Shown here piece after piece: positions 22,143-31,082 of a DNA stretch of 32,356 bases. Within the stretch, counting starts at the first letter, position 1. Every line of letters starts with the position of its first letter. A program made the translations under genes and the position numbers. Under the pieces are notes generated by a model, which did not search any database, had not been told where the DNA came from, and saw only the letters and a list, made by a program, of their open reading frames with translations. This DNA is from Acidobacteriota bacterium (GTDB lineage Bacteria > Acidobacteriota > Vicinamibacteria > Marinacidobacterales > SMYC01), in NCBI GenBank assembly GCA_004356105.1, contig SMYC01000108.1:1-32356 (forward strand). The letters run 5' to 3'.

Positions 22143-22781
22143 TCAGCCAAAGGTTCGCATGAGCCCGACGACGACGCCACGCAGCTCTACGGAATCCGCA
22201 TCCACCATGATGGACTCATAGCGTTCGTTCGCAGGTCGGAGCTCGATTTTCTCCCCGTTCGGCGACGATCCTTGCGACGCTTGAGGCCCCATAGGAAAAA
22301 AGCGCTTGACGGTCGCTTCTCCATCCACGACGGCCACGACGGTCGCCCCCGAATCCGCGGTCGAAGCTCGCTGAACGACGAGCACGTCGCCTTCGAAAAT
22401 GCCGTCATCGATCATGCTGTCCCCGGTCACACGCAGGGCGAAATGTTCTCCGCGCTTGAGCAGCGACTCCGGAACGTCAATACTTTCCGGAACCTCTTCC
22501 GCTTCCACGGGCACGCCAGCGACAACCGTCCCGAGAAGCGGCAGCGTCGCCGCCTTCGGGGCGTCTTCCTGCTCGATGATCTCTAGCGCGCGCTTCTGGT
22601 TCTTCCACGGCGATCGGATGAACCCTTTGCGATGGAGCTGCAAGAGGTGTTTCCGGGCCGAGTTCAAAGAGGCAAATCCGAACTCCTGCCGGATCTCCTC
22701 GTAGGACGGAGGCATGCCATGCTCTCGCCGATAGTCTTTGAGAAACTGCCAAACCGCTCGTTGTTTAGGTGTCAAATCCAT
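22143..22781 (-). CDS. lexA: LexA repressor, SOS regulator
   Basis: 212 aa. The N-terminal winged helix (LTPKQRAVWQFLKDYRREHG, PPSYEEIRQEFGFASLNSAR) binds SOS boxes. The C-terminal S24 protease domain has the autocleavage site Ala88-Gly89 (GTVVAGVP), nucleophile Ser122 in GDSMIDDGIFEGD and Lys159 in EATVKRFF. Cleavage is stimulated by RecA on ssDNA. The start ATG at 22781 gives the canonical MDLTPKQ; an in-frame extension to 22820 would put codons in the promoter. A linker RFFPMGPQASQGSSPNGEKI near 160-179 is slightly long. The upstream promoter contains a candidate operator. Confidence 0.95.
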   Translation of the reverse strand: MDLTPKQRAVWQFLKDYRREHGMPPSYEEIRQEFGFASLNSARKHLLQLHRKGFIRSPWKNQKRALEIIEQEDAPKAATLPLLGTVVAGVPVEAEEVPESIDVPESLLKRGEHFALRVTGDSMIDDGIFEGDVLVVQRASTADSGATVVAVVDGEATVKRFFPMGPQASQGSSPNGEKIELRPANERYESIMVDADSVELRGVVVGLMRTFG

Positions 22782-22821
22782 GGTAAACACAGGATAGGTG
22801 AAAGTAGGGTATAGTATCAAC

Positions 22822-22835
22822 CACTAAATGTAGTG
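22822..22835. promoter_or_regulatory. Candidate LexA operator in the lexA promoter
   Basis: CACTA-N4-TAGTG is a 5+4+5 inverted repeat. On the minus strand it sits between TTGGAC (-35) and TACTAT (-10), which are 18 bp apart, about 30 bp upstream of the lexA ATG. This is the place expected for an autoregulatory SOS box. It is unlike the E. coli (CTGT-N8-ACAG) and Gram-positive (GAAC-N4-GTTC) boxes. Confidence 0.5.
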
Positions 22836-22912
22836 TCCAAGTTGAGACTTACCCCCAACATATTGGGCTTTTCTTCTTGGAATTAATTCCTACACCTTGG
22901 GTATACCCGTTT

Positions 22913-23737
22913 ATGCAACGGCAACGAGATCCACGCATCTATCAAATAGCGACCCTGGCGGCACTGGTCGCCTATGGCGCGTCTCGCCTCGACCTCGAGA
23001 TTCTACTAGCCCCCGCCGCGGTCATCGTCGCGACCGCTCTCGCCACTCAGTTTCTCTGTACCAAGCTGTTCTCACTTCCTCGTTTCGATCCTCGTAGCGC
23101 ACTGATATCGTCGCTGTCACTCTGCCTGCTGCTCCGCACAGACTCGATGAGCCTCGTCGTTGGAACGACCGTGATCGCGATCGCGAGCAAGTTCTTCCTG
23201 CGAATCGACGGCCGTCACGTGTTCAACCCGACCAATTTCGGCCTCGTCGCCGTGATGGCTTCGGTAGGCGGGATTTGGGTGTCGCCCGGCCAATGGGGCA
23301 CAGGCGCCTTTTTCGCCCTCCTGCTCGCCGGTATCGGCGGGCTCGTGATACATCGCGCTTCGAGGAGCGACGTCACCTACGCCTTCATCGGCTTCTACGC
23401 CGCGCTCGTTGTCGGCCGCACGCTCTGGCTCGGAGACCCGCTCGCCATTCCTCTGCACCACCTCCAAAACGGCGCCTTTCTTCTCTTCGCCTTCTTCATG
23501 ATCTCCGATCCAAAGACCACACCCGACTCCCGGGCCGGCCGGATCCTCTTCGCGCTCATGGTCGCCCTCGGCGCCGGGTTCGTGCACTTCGTGCTCTTCG
23601 AGCCCAACGGTTTTCTCTGGTCTCTCGTTCTCTTCGCCCCGACAACACCAATAATCAACCGGCTGCTTCCGGGTGAGCGCTACCAATGGTGTCGTCGCCG
23701 CCCCGCGATGCGGCTTTCCCAAAGGAGCTATGCATGA
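22913..23737 (+). CDS. RnfD/NqrB-like integral membrane protein
   Basis: 274 aa, nearly all hydrophobic helices (about 8-9), with the landmark FFMISDPKTTPDSRAGR, which aligns with the FFMATDPVT...GR block of RnfD/NqrB ion-pumping subunits, and RHVFNPTNFGL. A clear covalent-FMN motif of RnfD (SGAT) is not seen, and no other rnf/nqr genes are near, so it is not a normal Rnf complex. The ATG at 22913 is preferred over a TTG at 22877. The stop overlaps the start of the DUF2330 gene (ATGA), which implies coupled translation and a joint function. Confidence 0.8.
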   Translation: MQRQRDPRIYQIATLAALVAYGASRLDLEILLAPAAVIVATALATQFLCTKLFSLPRFDPRSALISSLSLCLLLRTDSMSLVVGTTVIAIASKFFLRIDGRHVFNPTNFGLVAVMASVGGIWVSPGQWGTGAFFALLLAGIGGLVIHRASRSDVTYAFIGFYAALVVGRTLWLGDPLAIPLHHLQNGAFLLFAFFMISDPKTTPDSRAGRILFALMVALGAGFVHFVLFEPNGFLWSLVLFAPTTPIINRLLPGERYQWCRRRPAMRLSQRSYA

Positions 23738-25074
23738 AACGCTCGATGACTCTTCTCGGTATCTCTCTCGTTCTCGCAACGTGCTGGTCGAGCCCGACGG
23801 TGCGCGCCTTTTGTGGCTTCTACGTCGCCAAGGCCGACGCCAAGCTTTTCAACAGGGCGTCACAAGTCGTGCTCGTACGCCACGACAACAAAACCGTCAT
23901 CACGATGGCGAACGACTTCCAGGGCGACCCCACGGAGTTCGCGGTCGTCATCCCCGTGCCGACCTTCATCGAGCGCGGACAGATCCACGTCACCAACAAA
24001 GCGCTCATCGATCACCTCGACGCTTTTACCGCGCCGCGGCTCGTCGAATATTTCGACCAAGATCCGTGTATGCGCCACACCCTAATGGAGCGTGCGATGC
24101 CCTTAGCTGCTCAGGCGCCAGGTGTAGCAGGACGCCGTAGCCGTGCGAAAGCGCTCGGCGTGAGCATCGAAGCTTCCTACACTGTCGGCGAATACGACAT
24201 CGTCATTCTTTCCGCAGAGCAATCCGACGGACTCACGACATGGCTCACGGAGAACGGCTACCGCATACCGCCTGGCGCGTCACGTGTGCTCGCGAGCTAC
24301 ATTCGGCAAAACGTTCGGTTCTTCGTCGCCAAAGTCAATCTCGAGGAACAGTCGCGCCTCGGGTTCAACTATCTACGCCCAATACAAGTCGCTTTCGAGT
24401 CTCCGAAGTTCATGCTGCCCATCCGCCTCGGTACGCTCAACGCGAACGGCCCACAGGATCTTCTCCTCTACGCACTCACGCAGAACGGACGCGTGGAGAC
24501 GACCAATTATCGAACGGTGAAGCTTCCGAGCGGGATGGACCTGCCTGTCTTCGTCAAGCAGGAGTTCGGCGACTTCTACAAAGCCATGTTCACCGAGCAA
24601 GTGCGCAAGGAGAACATGCGGAGCGTGTTTCTCGAATATGCGTGGGACATGTCCTGGTGCGATCCGTGTGCGGCCGATCCTCTATCCGCGACCGAGCTGC
24701 GCGAGCTCGGTGTTTTCTGGCTCGACGGCGGCAGAGGACGCGCCGTCAAGCGCGGTGCGCAAAACACATTCGTGACGCGCCTCCACTTGCGCTACGACGG
24801 AGAGCATTTTCCCGAAGACCTCGTTTTTCAGGAGACGGCCGACCGGACCAACTTTCAAGGACGCTACGTCTTGCGCCACGCCTATGAAGGCGCGCTGAGC
24901 TGCGAGCGAGGCGGGATGTACCGACAAGAGCTCGCCACGCGCCACGAACGTGAAGCGCAAACCCTCGCCTCCATCACTGGCTGGGACATCCGGGACATCC
25001 GCCGCAAGATGGATCTCAGCGGAAAACCACCCGAGTCCGGAAGCTGGTGGGAACGCTTGTGGAAGAAGAATTGA
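23734..25074 (+). CDS. Secreted DUF2330 protein
   Basis: 446 aa. Signal peptide 1-25 (MTLLGISLVLATCWSSPTVRA, cut before FCGF), then the DUF2330 core: CGFYVAKADAKLFNRASQVV, MANDFQGDPTEFAVVIPVP, ARYTVGEYDI-like YTVGEYDIVILSAEQSDGL, and LRPIQVAFESPKFMLPIRLG. Cysteines at CGF, DPCM and WCDPCAAD could form disulfides. The start is fixed by AAAGGAG 7 nt upstream of ATG 23734, overlapping the RnfD-like stop. Biochemical function is not known for the family; a periplasmic partner to the membrane protein is inference from coupling. Confidence 0.88.
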   Translation: MKRSMTLLGISLVLATCWSSPTVRAFCGFYVAKADAKLFNRASQVVLVRHDNKTVITMANDFQGDPTEFAVVIPVPTFIERGQIHVTNKALIDHLDAFTAPRLVEYFDQDPCMRHTLMERAMPLAAQAPGVAGRRSRAKALGVSIEASYTVGEYDIVILSAEQSDGLTTWLTENGYRIPPGASRVLASYIRQNVRFFVAKVNLEEQSRLGFNYLRPIQVAFESPKFMLPIRLGTLNANGPQDLLLYALTQNGRVETTNYRTVKLPSGMDLPVFVKQEFGDFYKAMFTEQVRKENMRSVFLEYAWDMSWCDPCAADPLSATELRELGVFWLDGGRGRAVKRGAQNTFVTRLHLRYDGEHFPEDLVFQETADRTNFQGRYVLRHAYEGALSCERGGMYRQELATRHEREAQTLASITGWDIRDIRRKMDLSGKPPESGSWWERLWKKN

Positions 25075-25119
25075 GGCTCACGCTCGATCATCGCGCCCGC
25101 GCCGGCCTTTAGACCACGA

Positions 25120-25134
25120 TCTCCTGATACAGGG
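25120..25134. repeat. Short dispersed repeat TCTCCTGATACAGGG, copy 2
   Basis: Identical over 15 nt to 8952-8966 and also followed by a G/A-ACT run. It lies 6 nt beyond the stop of the ADOP gene at 25141. Confidence 0.5.
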
Positions 25135-25140
25135 GACTAG

Positions 25141-26205
25141 CTATTCACCACGAAGTGCTACCGTCGGACTCAGACGTGAGGCGCGGTGTGCCGGGACGTA
25201 GACCGCCGCGAGCGAGATAACGCTCAACAACAGCGCGATCGAAGCGAAGGTGAGCGGGTCCCGAGCGCTGATCTCGTAGAGCTGATTCTGTAGCAGGCCG
25301 CTCAAAGCAACGCCAACGACGAGCCCGAGAACGAGGCCAAAGGCGGTGAGAAGAGCGCCTTCGAGCAAGATCGTCCAGCGCACGTTCCACGGTGTGGCGC
25401 CGAGGGCGAGCCGCACACCGAACTCTTGTACACGCTGGCCGACGCTGTACGAGATGACGCCGTAGAGGCCAATTCCCGCGACGATGACGGCCATGACGGC
25501 GAAGATACCGAGAAGCGTCAGCGCGAAACGCGTCGGCGCCATCGCTTCCGCGAGATAAGCGTTCATCGCGCGTACGCCCTGGACGGGCTGCGCGGGGTTG
25601 AGTGCCGCGACTTCCCTTCTCACAACGTCGAGGAGCGCCGCTTCGCCCATTGGGCTGCGGATCGCCAACGCCATCGTTCGCTGTGGCGATTGCTGATGCG
25701 GCAGATAAATCTGCCCGATACCGTCTTCGCGCGGATGGTGCCTCATATGCTCGACGACACCGACGATCTCCGCCCAGACGGGTCGCGTCGACTCAATGAA
25801 AACGGCGACGCGGAGACGCTCGCCGATGGGAGAGCGGTCCTTGAAGACGGTTCTCGCGAGCTTGTCATCGATGACGACGACCGTAGGATGGTCGAGATCG
25901 TCCGTCCATTCGAGAAGCCGTCCCTCGACGAGCCGGGCCCGCATTGCTTGGAGAAATCCCGGCGTGACCACGCGATAGTTTGCCGCGACGGACTCCCACT
26001 CGACGACGCCTTCGGGCGTGTCATAGGCGTAGGGTCCCAAGTCGTATGAGCTTCCGTCGAGCGGGAGCTCGCTCGTCGCGCCGGCAGCTTCGACTTCGCC
26101 GAGCTCGTCGAGGCGCTGCAGCAACTGCCGGTAGAAACCCGCGATACGGCGATACTCGCTGTAGGGATAGTGACTAACGACGAGCGAGAGCTTTACGTGT
26201 GAACG
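25141..26205 (-). pseudogene. ADOP-type MacB/FtsX permease, C-terminal part (frameshifted gene)
   Basis: Continues the permease gene that begins at 27592. KLSLVVSHYPYSEYRRIAGF opens the second MacB-like periplasmic domain, including VVVIDDKLARTVFKDRSPIG, and the final FtsX domain has three helices (FALTLLGIFAVMAVIVAGIG, ALLTAFGLVLGLVVGVALSG, FASIALLLSVISLAAVYVP), ending in RASRLSPTVALRGE. The last motif (PxxALR-E) is typical of ADOP and MacB ends. It is separated from the middle piece by a frame change near 26200. Confidence 0.88.
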
Positions 26206-26470
26206 CCCTCTGTATCGAACCCGGGGTCGACCTCGGCGAGCTTCACGAAGCTTCGCGCGAGCAGGCCCGCCCCTGTCAAGAGCACGACGGAAAGCGCGAT
26301 CTCGGAAGCAACGAGCAGGCGGCGTATGCGTTGACGCCCTGCATCGCCAAGCGAGCGCGCGCCAACCCTCAACGCGGCGCCGCCTTGCGAGATGTGGAGT
26401 GCGGAGACGATCCCGAACACGACAGAGGTTGTCACGGCGAGCGCGAGCGCCAACAGTAGGACACACGCCC
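26193..26470 (-). pseudogene. ADOP-type permease, middle part
   Basis: FWACVLLLALALAVTTSVVF, then GIVSALHISQGGAALRVGAR and RRLLVASEIALSVVLLTGAG LLARSF map to the third helix of the first FtsX domain and the first helix of the second. It is read in a third frame, with indels at about 26465 (entering) and 26205 (leaving, where the frame closes after DTEGVHT). Confidence 0.85.
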
Positions 26471-27592
26471 AGAAACCTCGACACTCGCGAGCCGCGGTAG
26501 CTGCGTCGGACCGAAGAGCTTCAGCATCTCGACGCCCCAACGGTCGAGGGCCACACCGAAGGCGGCGCCTGCGAGCGAGAGCACCGCGCTTTCAGTGGCG
26601 AGCTGGCGCAGCAAGCGAAGCCGGCTCGCGCCGAGGGCGATGCGCAGCACCATCTCGCGGTCCGCACCGGAAGCGCGCACGAGCATCAAGTTCGCGATGT
26701 TGGCGCAGGCGACGAGAAAGACGAATCCCACCGCGCCCAAGAGCAGAAAGAGCGTCGAGCGCACGTGGCCGACAGCGCTGAGCTCTAGCGGATGGAGCTC
26801 CAGGTCGAGCCCCGTCGCTTGGTAGTCCTCAGCAAAATCTTGCTGAAAAGCCGTAGAAAGTGCCGCGAGCTCCCCCCGCGCTTTCGCGAAGTCGGCGTCC
26901 GGCGCGAGGCGCGCGACGACGGTGAAGATGCGCCAAGTGCGGCGAAGCTCGTCGTAACTACTGCCCCAGGGCACCCATGCGGATAACTCTTCGGGAACAC
27001 CTGCATCCGGAGGCAGGAGCAAACGGAAACCCTCCGGCATCACCCCCACCACAGTATGTGGCACGTCGTCCATGTCTACGGTTTTCCCGACGATGCCGGT
27101 GTCACCGCCGTAGCGCCGCTGCCACAATCCGTGGCTCAGCACGATCACCCTCGGTCCGTTCGGCACGTCCTCGTCTTCGGCGACGAAACGTCCAAGAGCT
27201 GGGCTCACACCGAGGGTCCGCAAGAAGCCCTGCGAAATGAAACCCATGTCGATCTCTTCAGGTTGCGAAGCGTCGTCGGTCAGCGCCGCCGGGCGGTACC
27301 AGATACCGCCGAGGGAGCTGAAGGCGGTCGTTTCGTCGCGAAAAGCGACAAGCTCCGGCCCGGAGCTCGCGGGGCGAGCGCTGTCCTGTCGTGGCAGCTT
27401 GGTGTGGATGACACCGAGTCGGTCAGGCTCTGGATATGGCAGCGGCTTCAGCAAGACGCCGTCGATCACCGAAAAGATCGCGACGTTGGCACCGATGCCG
27501 AGCGCCAGAGTGGCGATGACGACCAAAGCGAAGCCAGGACGCCGTGCCCAGGAACGAAGGGCAATACGAAGATCCTGCGCGAGTGTCTCCAT
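26460..27592 (-). pseudogene. ADOP-type MacB/FtsX permease, N-terminal part
   Basis: Starts METLAQDLRIALRSWARRPG, first helix FALVVIATLALGIGANVAIF, periplasmic MacB-like domain (FRTLGVSPALGRFVAEDEDV, VIVLSHGLWQRRYGGD, then HTVVGVMPEGFRLLLPP), then helix LFLLLGAVGFVFLVACANIA and LRIALGASRLRLLRQLATES. The full ADOP would be about 815 aa (27592-25141) with duplicated permease halves and no own ATPase, as is usual for the family. The true frame is lost near 26465. Confidence 0.88.
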
Positions 27593-27669
27593 GACCGTCT
27601 ACTGTGAGCGTGCTACCCTGATAAGGATCCTAACAGTCGGACCTACCCAAGCTCCTTCAGGAGGCCCTC

Positions 27670-28026
27670 GTGGTCAAGCGAAAAACAATCCGCGCCGTCA
27701 CCATGCTCGTGTGCATGTCGATCGTCTCGGCGAGCTGCGGCTTCTTCGCCGATTTCGAGAAGCAAGTTGCCGCAGACATCAAAGACAACCCAGTCATTCG
27801 CACCCATCTCGGAACCATCGATTCCATCGACATCGATTGGTCCAAAACGGGCGATGAGACCGGCGAGAACGTGTTCGTTTTCGAGATCAGCGGCCCCAAA
27901 GGAGCGGGCACGTTGACGGCGGAGTGCATCACCGTCGACGCGGAGCGCGAAGATGTTGTTTCCGGTACATTGCGCCTGGCATCCGGCAAAGAATTCAATT
28001 TGTTCCCGATGGCCGGGGACTACTAG
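27670..28026 (+). CDS. Small putative lipoprotein, possibly Coa1-like fold
   Basis: 118 aa from a GTG with AGGAGG 5 nt upstream. The N-terminus VKRKTIRAVTMLVCMSIVSA-SC is a signal peptide with a Cys at the expected lipobox position (SAS-C). The mature part has IKDNPVIRTHLGTIDSIDID, then ENVFVFEISGPKGAGTL, a pattern of helix then beta sheet with a 'G.KG.G' turn that loosely recalls Coa1/TIM21-like small domains. That comparison is weak. It diverges from the ADOP gene at 27592; the membrane protein at 28556 converges on it. The function is unknown. Confidence 0.72.
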   Translation: MVKRKTIRAVTMLVCMSIVSASCGFFADFEKQVAADIKDNPVIRTHLGTIDSIDIDWSKTGDETGENVFVFEISGPKGAGTLTAECITVDAEREDVVSGTLRLASGKEFNLFPMAGDY

Positions 28027-28034
28027 GAACTAGG

Positions 28035-28556
28035 TTATTGGCTGAGGGACTCTGCGCGCGCGTTGTCATAGCCGCTTGCTTTGGCGACCAACGCACGCAC
28101 AAAGAGGAGCAGCATGCTCAGAAGCCCTGTTCCAAGCCCCACGACCACCCCAGCGTCGATGATCCCACGCCAAGGCTGCGCGAGCTGACGGACGAAGATG
28201 ACGATGCCGATGATGGCGAAGACCAAAACCCAGCTCCTGATGAGGATCCGGCGCGGCGCGGCGAAGAGCCCCATGCAATAAGGGGCCGCGAACAAAACTC
28301 TAAGCCAGCTCCGGCTGTCTCCGACCTCTATCGCCCGCCCCACGACGCGGGGCGAAAAGCTCCGGTGGAAACCCCGATAGCCCTCTGCGTAAACGTTGAA
28401 CACTACCCATGCACAGAGAAGGACCCAGTGCCAGCTCGAGAGACTCCCGTTCTGGATCGGCTCGAGGGCGATGGGTGTGAGTGTTAGGAGAGCGCGCAGG
28501 ATGAAGGCTGCGACGCCTATCATGCCCCAGCTCGCAATCAAGAGAGAGCGCAACAC
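28035..28556 (-). CDS. Conserved membrane protein, about four TM helices
   Basis: 173 aa from a GTG at 28556. Helices at about 3-28, 42-60, 85-105 and 108-160 (LVFAIIGIVIFVRQL, VVVGLGTGLLSMLLLFVRAL), with the conserved loop YAEGYRGFHRSFSPRVVGRA and QPWRGIIDAGVVVGL. I recognise the pattern as a conserved hypothetical membrane protein seen in many bacteria, but without a known function. The start is 12 nt after the stop of the ADOP gene upstream, so they are likely co-transcribed. Confidence 0.75.
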   Translation of the reverse strand: MLRSLLIASWGMIGVAAFILRALLTLTPIALEPIQNGSLSSWHWVLLCAWVVFNVYAEGYRGFHRSFSPRVVGRAIEVGDSRSWLRVLFAAPYCMGLFAAPRRILIRSWVLVFAIIGIVIFVRQLAQPWRGIIDAGVVVGLGTGLLSMLLLFVRALVAKASGYDNARAESLSQ

Positions 28557-28568
28557 GATCAGTAGATC

Positions 28569-30983
28569 CTATTCGGTGCGAAGCGCACGGATGGGGTCGA
28601 GCGCGCTAGCGCGGCGGGCGGGAACGAAGGCGGCGACGACGACGACGCCGAGCAGCAAGACCGTGACGGAAGTGAAGACCAAAGGATCGCGAGCGCCAAC
28701 ATCTACGAGCATGCGTGCCGCGAAGCGCGTAACACCGAGCGACAGCACGACTCCGAGCGCGACGCCGAGCACGCCGAGCTTGACCGCCTCGACGACGATC
28801 AAGCGAATCAAGCTAGTCCGCTCCGCGCCGAGCGCCGTTCGGATCGCAAGCTCCCGCGTTCGCCGGCTCACGGAGTCCGCCGTCAGCCCATAGAGCCCGA
28901 CCGCCGCGATGATCATCGCGAGGATGGCATAGGCTACGAGCTGCCGGCTGAAGAAGCTGCTCACCCAGCGCAAGCGGAAAACCGAGTCCGCCATCGTCAA
29001 AACCTCACCAAACGGTACGCCCGGAGCGGAGGCCTGAAACCCTTCGCGCATGGCCGCCGCGAGGTCGCGGTTCGGCGCCCGGCCGTAGACCGCCACCGCG
29101 AGGCGTGTCGTGGGCGAGTCCGCGTAGGGAACATAGAGCTGCATCCCAGGCAGCTCACCGAAGCTCACCATGTCACGGCCGATATCGACGCTCCCCACGA
29201 GGCCCACCACTGTCAACCAAGGAGAATCCTCACTTCCCGTGACTTTCAATTGACGCTCGACAGGATCGTCGTCACCCCAGATAGTGCGCGCGAGCTGCTC
29301 ACTCACGATGACGACGTCGCCGCCCTTCCGTTTTTCGAGCTCGGTGAAGTCCCGTCCCGAGAGGATCGGGATCGCGAGCGTACCAAAATAATCGCCAAGC
29401 GTCCCGTGCACGGTCGCCGTAACGTCTTCACCTGGACCGTAAGCTCGATCGCGAGCGACGAGGCCCCATACGCGATAGCTCGGGCTCGCGGGCAAGTCAC
29501 TCGCGATGCCCACACGCTCGATCCCGGGACGTGACTCGAGATCCGCAACGAGGCGCTCCGCAAGGCGAACCCATTCTTCAGTATCGTTCTCAAAAACGCC
29601 CCGGAGCGAAAGCTCCGCGGTCATGACGCCGCGCTGTCGAAAGCCCGGGTCAACGGCTTGAAGGGCGAGGAAGCTCTTGACCATGAGGAGCGCACCGATG
29701 AGAAGCGCCGTCGAAAGCGCGAGCTCGCCCACGACGAGCGTGGAGCGAAAACGCCGTGATTCGCGCCCTCCACTTTCCCTGCCCCCGGATTTGAGAGCGT
29801 CGTAGACGCGCGCGCCGGAGCTACGGAGCACCGGCGCGAGCCCGCAGACAACGCCGGCAAACACGGAAATCGCGAACGTGTAGACGCCGCCAACCGCGCT
29901 GGCCCCCATATGAAACAAGTAGGGTGGCTCGACAGGCACGAACTCGAGCATCGACTGAACGCCCACGGCTCCTAGATAAGCGCCGAGCCATCCCGCGGGT
30001 ACAGCAAGCAAGATGCCCTCGACGACACTCTGCCGAACCAATTGAGCTCGGCTCGCGCCGAGCGCGGAACGGATAGCCGTCTCCCGGCTTCGTGCGGCGG
30101 CTTGAGCGAGCATGAGGCTAGCGACGTTCGCGCAAATGATGAGGAGAACGAGAAGCGCGGAGGCGAGCGATGCCGTCATCGCAACGGTGATGACCTTGGG
30201 CACGAAGAAGTCGCGAAGTGAGACGACGCGGACGGTGTAGCCGTGGTTCGTCTCGGGATAGGCTGCAGCGAGACGCTCCGCGATGGCGCCCAAATCGGAG
30301 CGCGCCGCCTCGATCGTCGTGTCGTTACGGAGCCGAGCGACGACGTTGACGGAGCGGTCGCTCCGCTCACCCGCATGCACGTCGAGCGCGAGCGGTGTCC
30401 AGACTTGCGTCCACGCGGGAAACTTGAAGCCCGCCTCCATTACACCCACAACTTCGTGAATCTCGCCGTCGAGCCGAACCAAGCGGCCTATGACCTCTGG
30501 GGCGCTGTCGAAGCGCTCTTGCCACAGGCTATGAGAGATGAGCGCAACCTTGGCGCCGTCTCCCGGAAGATCTTCCGCTTCGGTAAAGTTTCGGCCGAGG
30601 ATGGGCTCTTTGCCAAGTGTGGGGAAGAGCGCCGCCGAGATCCGCGTGCCGATGAGGCGCACGGGCTGCGTCTCGTCGTTCCAGTTGACCCGGTATCCTT
30701 GATAAGCCCCGATGGACGCGAACGACTGCTGCTGCTCCATCCAGTCGCCCAGATTTCGCGGCGAGGCGACGATGAGCTCACGCCCGAGCTCCGGCTGGGC
30801 TTCCTGCAGGGCAACGAGCTGGTCCGGCTCGTTGAAGTCGAGGGGTCTCAGAACCCATGCTTCGAAGCCGGAGAACATGGTCGTGTTCGCGCCAATGCCG
30901 ACCGCGAGCACAACAATGACAGCTATCGCCCAGCCAGGGCGCTTCAGAAGCTGGCGCGTTCCTATGCGTATATCTTGAAACAT
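28569..30983 (-). CDS. ADOP-type MacB/FtsX permease, intact
   Basis: 804 aa, complete duplicated permease: leading segment DIRIGTRQLLKRPGWAIAVI with TM1 (18-36), periplasmic MacB-like domain 50-260 (PTLGKEPILGRNFTEAEDLP, LISHSLWQERFDS, EVVGVMEAGFKFP), FtsX domain 267-400 (ALLVLLIICANVASLMLAQ, ETAIRSALGASRAQLVRQSV), a second TM at about 420, a second periplasmic domain, and C-terminal FtsX helices ending PARRASALDPIRALRTE. ADOP proteins are ABC-type permeases, usually without an adjacent ATPase, as here. Substrates are unknown; MacB relatives act in efflux of peptides and antibiotics. The same strand and close spacing link it to the membrane protein at 28035. Confidence 0.93.
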   Translation of the reverse strand: MFQDIRIGTRQLLKRPGWAIAVIVVLAVGIGANTTMFSGFEAWVLRPLDFNEPDQLVALQEAQPELGRELIVASPRNLGDWMEQQQSFASIGAYQGYRVNWNDETQPVRLIGTRISAALFPTLGKEPILGRNFTEAEDLPGDGAKVALISHSLWQERFDSAPEVIGRLVRLDGEIHEVVGVMEAGFKFPAWTQVWTPLALDVHAGERSDRSVNVVARLRNDTTIEAARSDLGAIAERLAAAYPETNHGYTVRVVSLRDFFVPKVITVAMTASLASALLVLLIICANVASLMLAQAAARSRETAIRSALGASRAQLVRQSVVEGILLAVPAGWLGAYLGAVGVQSMLEFVPVEPPYLFHMGASAVGGVYTFAISVFAGVVCGLAPVLRSSGARVYDALKSGGRESGGRESRRFRSTLVVGELALSTALLIGALLMVKSFLALQAVDPGFRQRGVMTAELSLRGVFENDTEEWVRLAERLVADLESRPGIERVGIASDLPASPSYRVWGLVARDRAYGPGEDVTATVHGTLGDYFGTLAIPILSGRDFTELEKRKGGDVVIVSEQLARTIWGDDDPVERQLKVTGSEDSPWLTVVGLVGSVDIGRDMVSFGELPGMQLYVPYADSPTTRLAVAVYGRAPNRDLAAAMREGFQASAPGVPFGEVLTMADSVFRLRWVSSFFSRQLVAYAILAMIIAAVGLYGLTADSVSRRTRELAIRTALGAERTSLIRLIVVEAVKLGVLGVALGVVLSLGVTRFAARMLVDVGARDPLVFTSVTVLLLGVVVVAAFVPARRASALDPIRALRTE

Positions 30984-31082
30984 CGAACCATCTTACCAGG
31001 AGCTACGAGAGCCATAGACCTAGACGTTCCCTGCACCATACAATGCCTCCACGACGCGTGCCAAGAAGGAGGCCACCCAATC

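Noticed and set aside
23117..23779. A 220-codon minus-strand open frame opposite the RnfD-like gene
   Set aside because: It is highly charged (Glu/Arg-rich), which is the usual shadow of a hydrophobic membrane protein gene.
30243..31082. An open in-frame extension giving a 671-residue FMN enzyme
   Set aside because: The extra 280 residues are antisense to the intact ADOP gene, show no domain, and the ATG at 31083 has a strong ribosome site.
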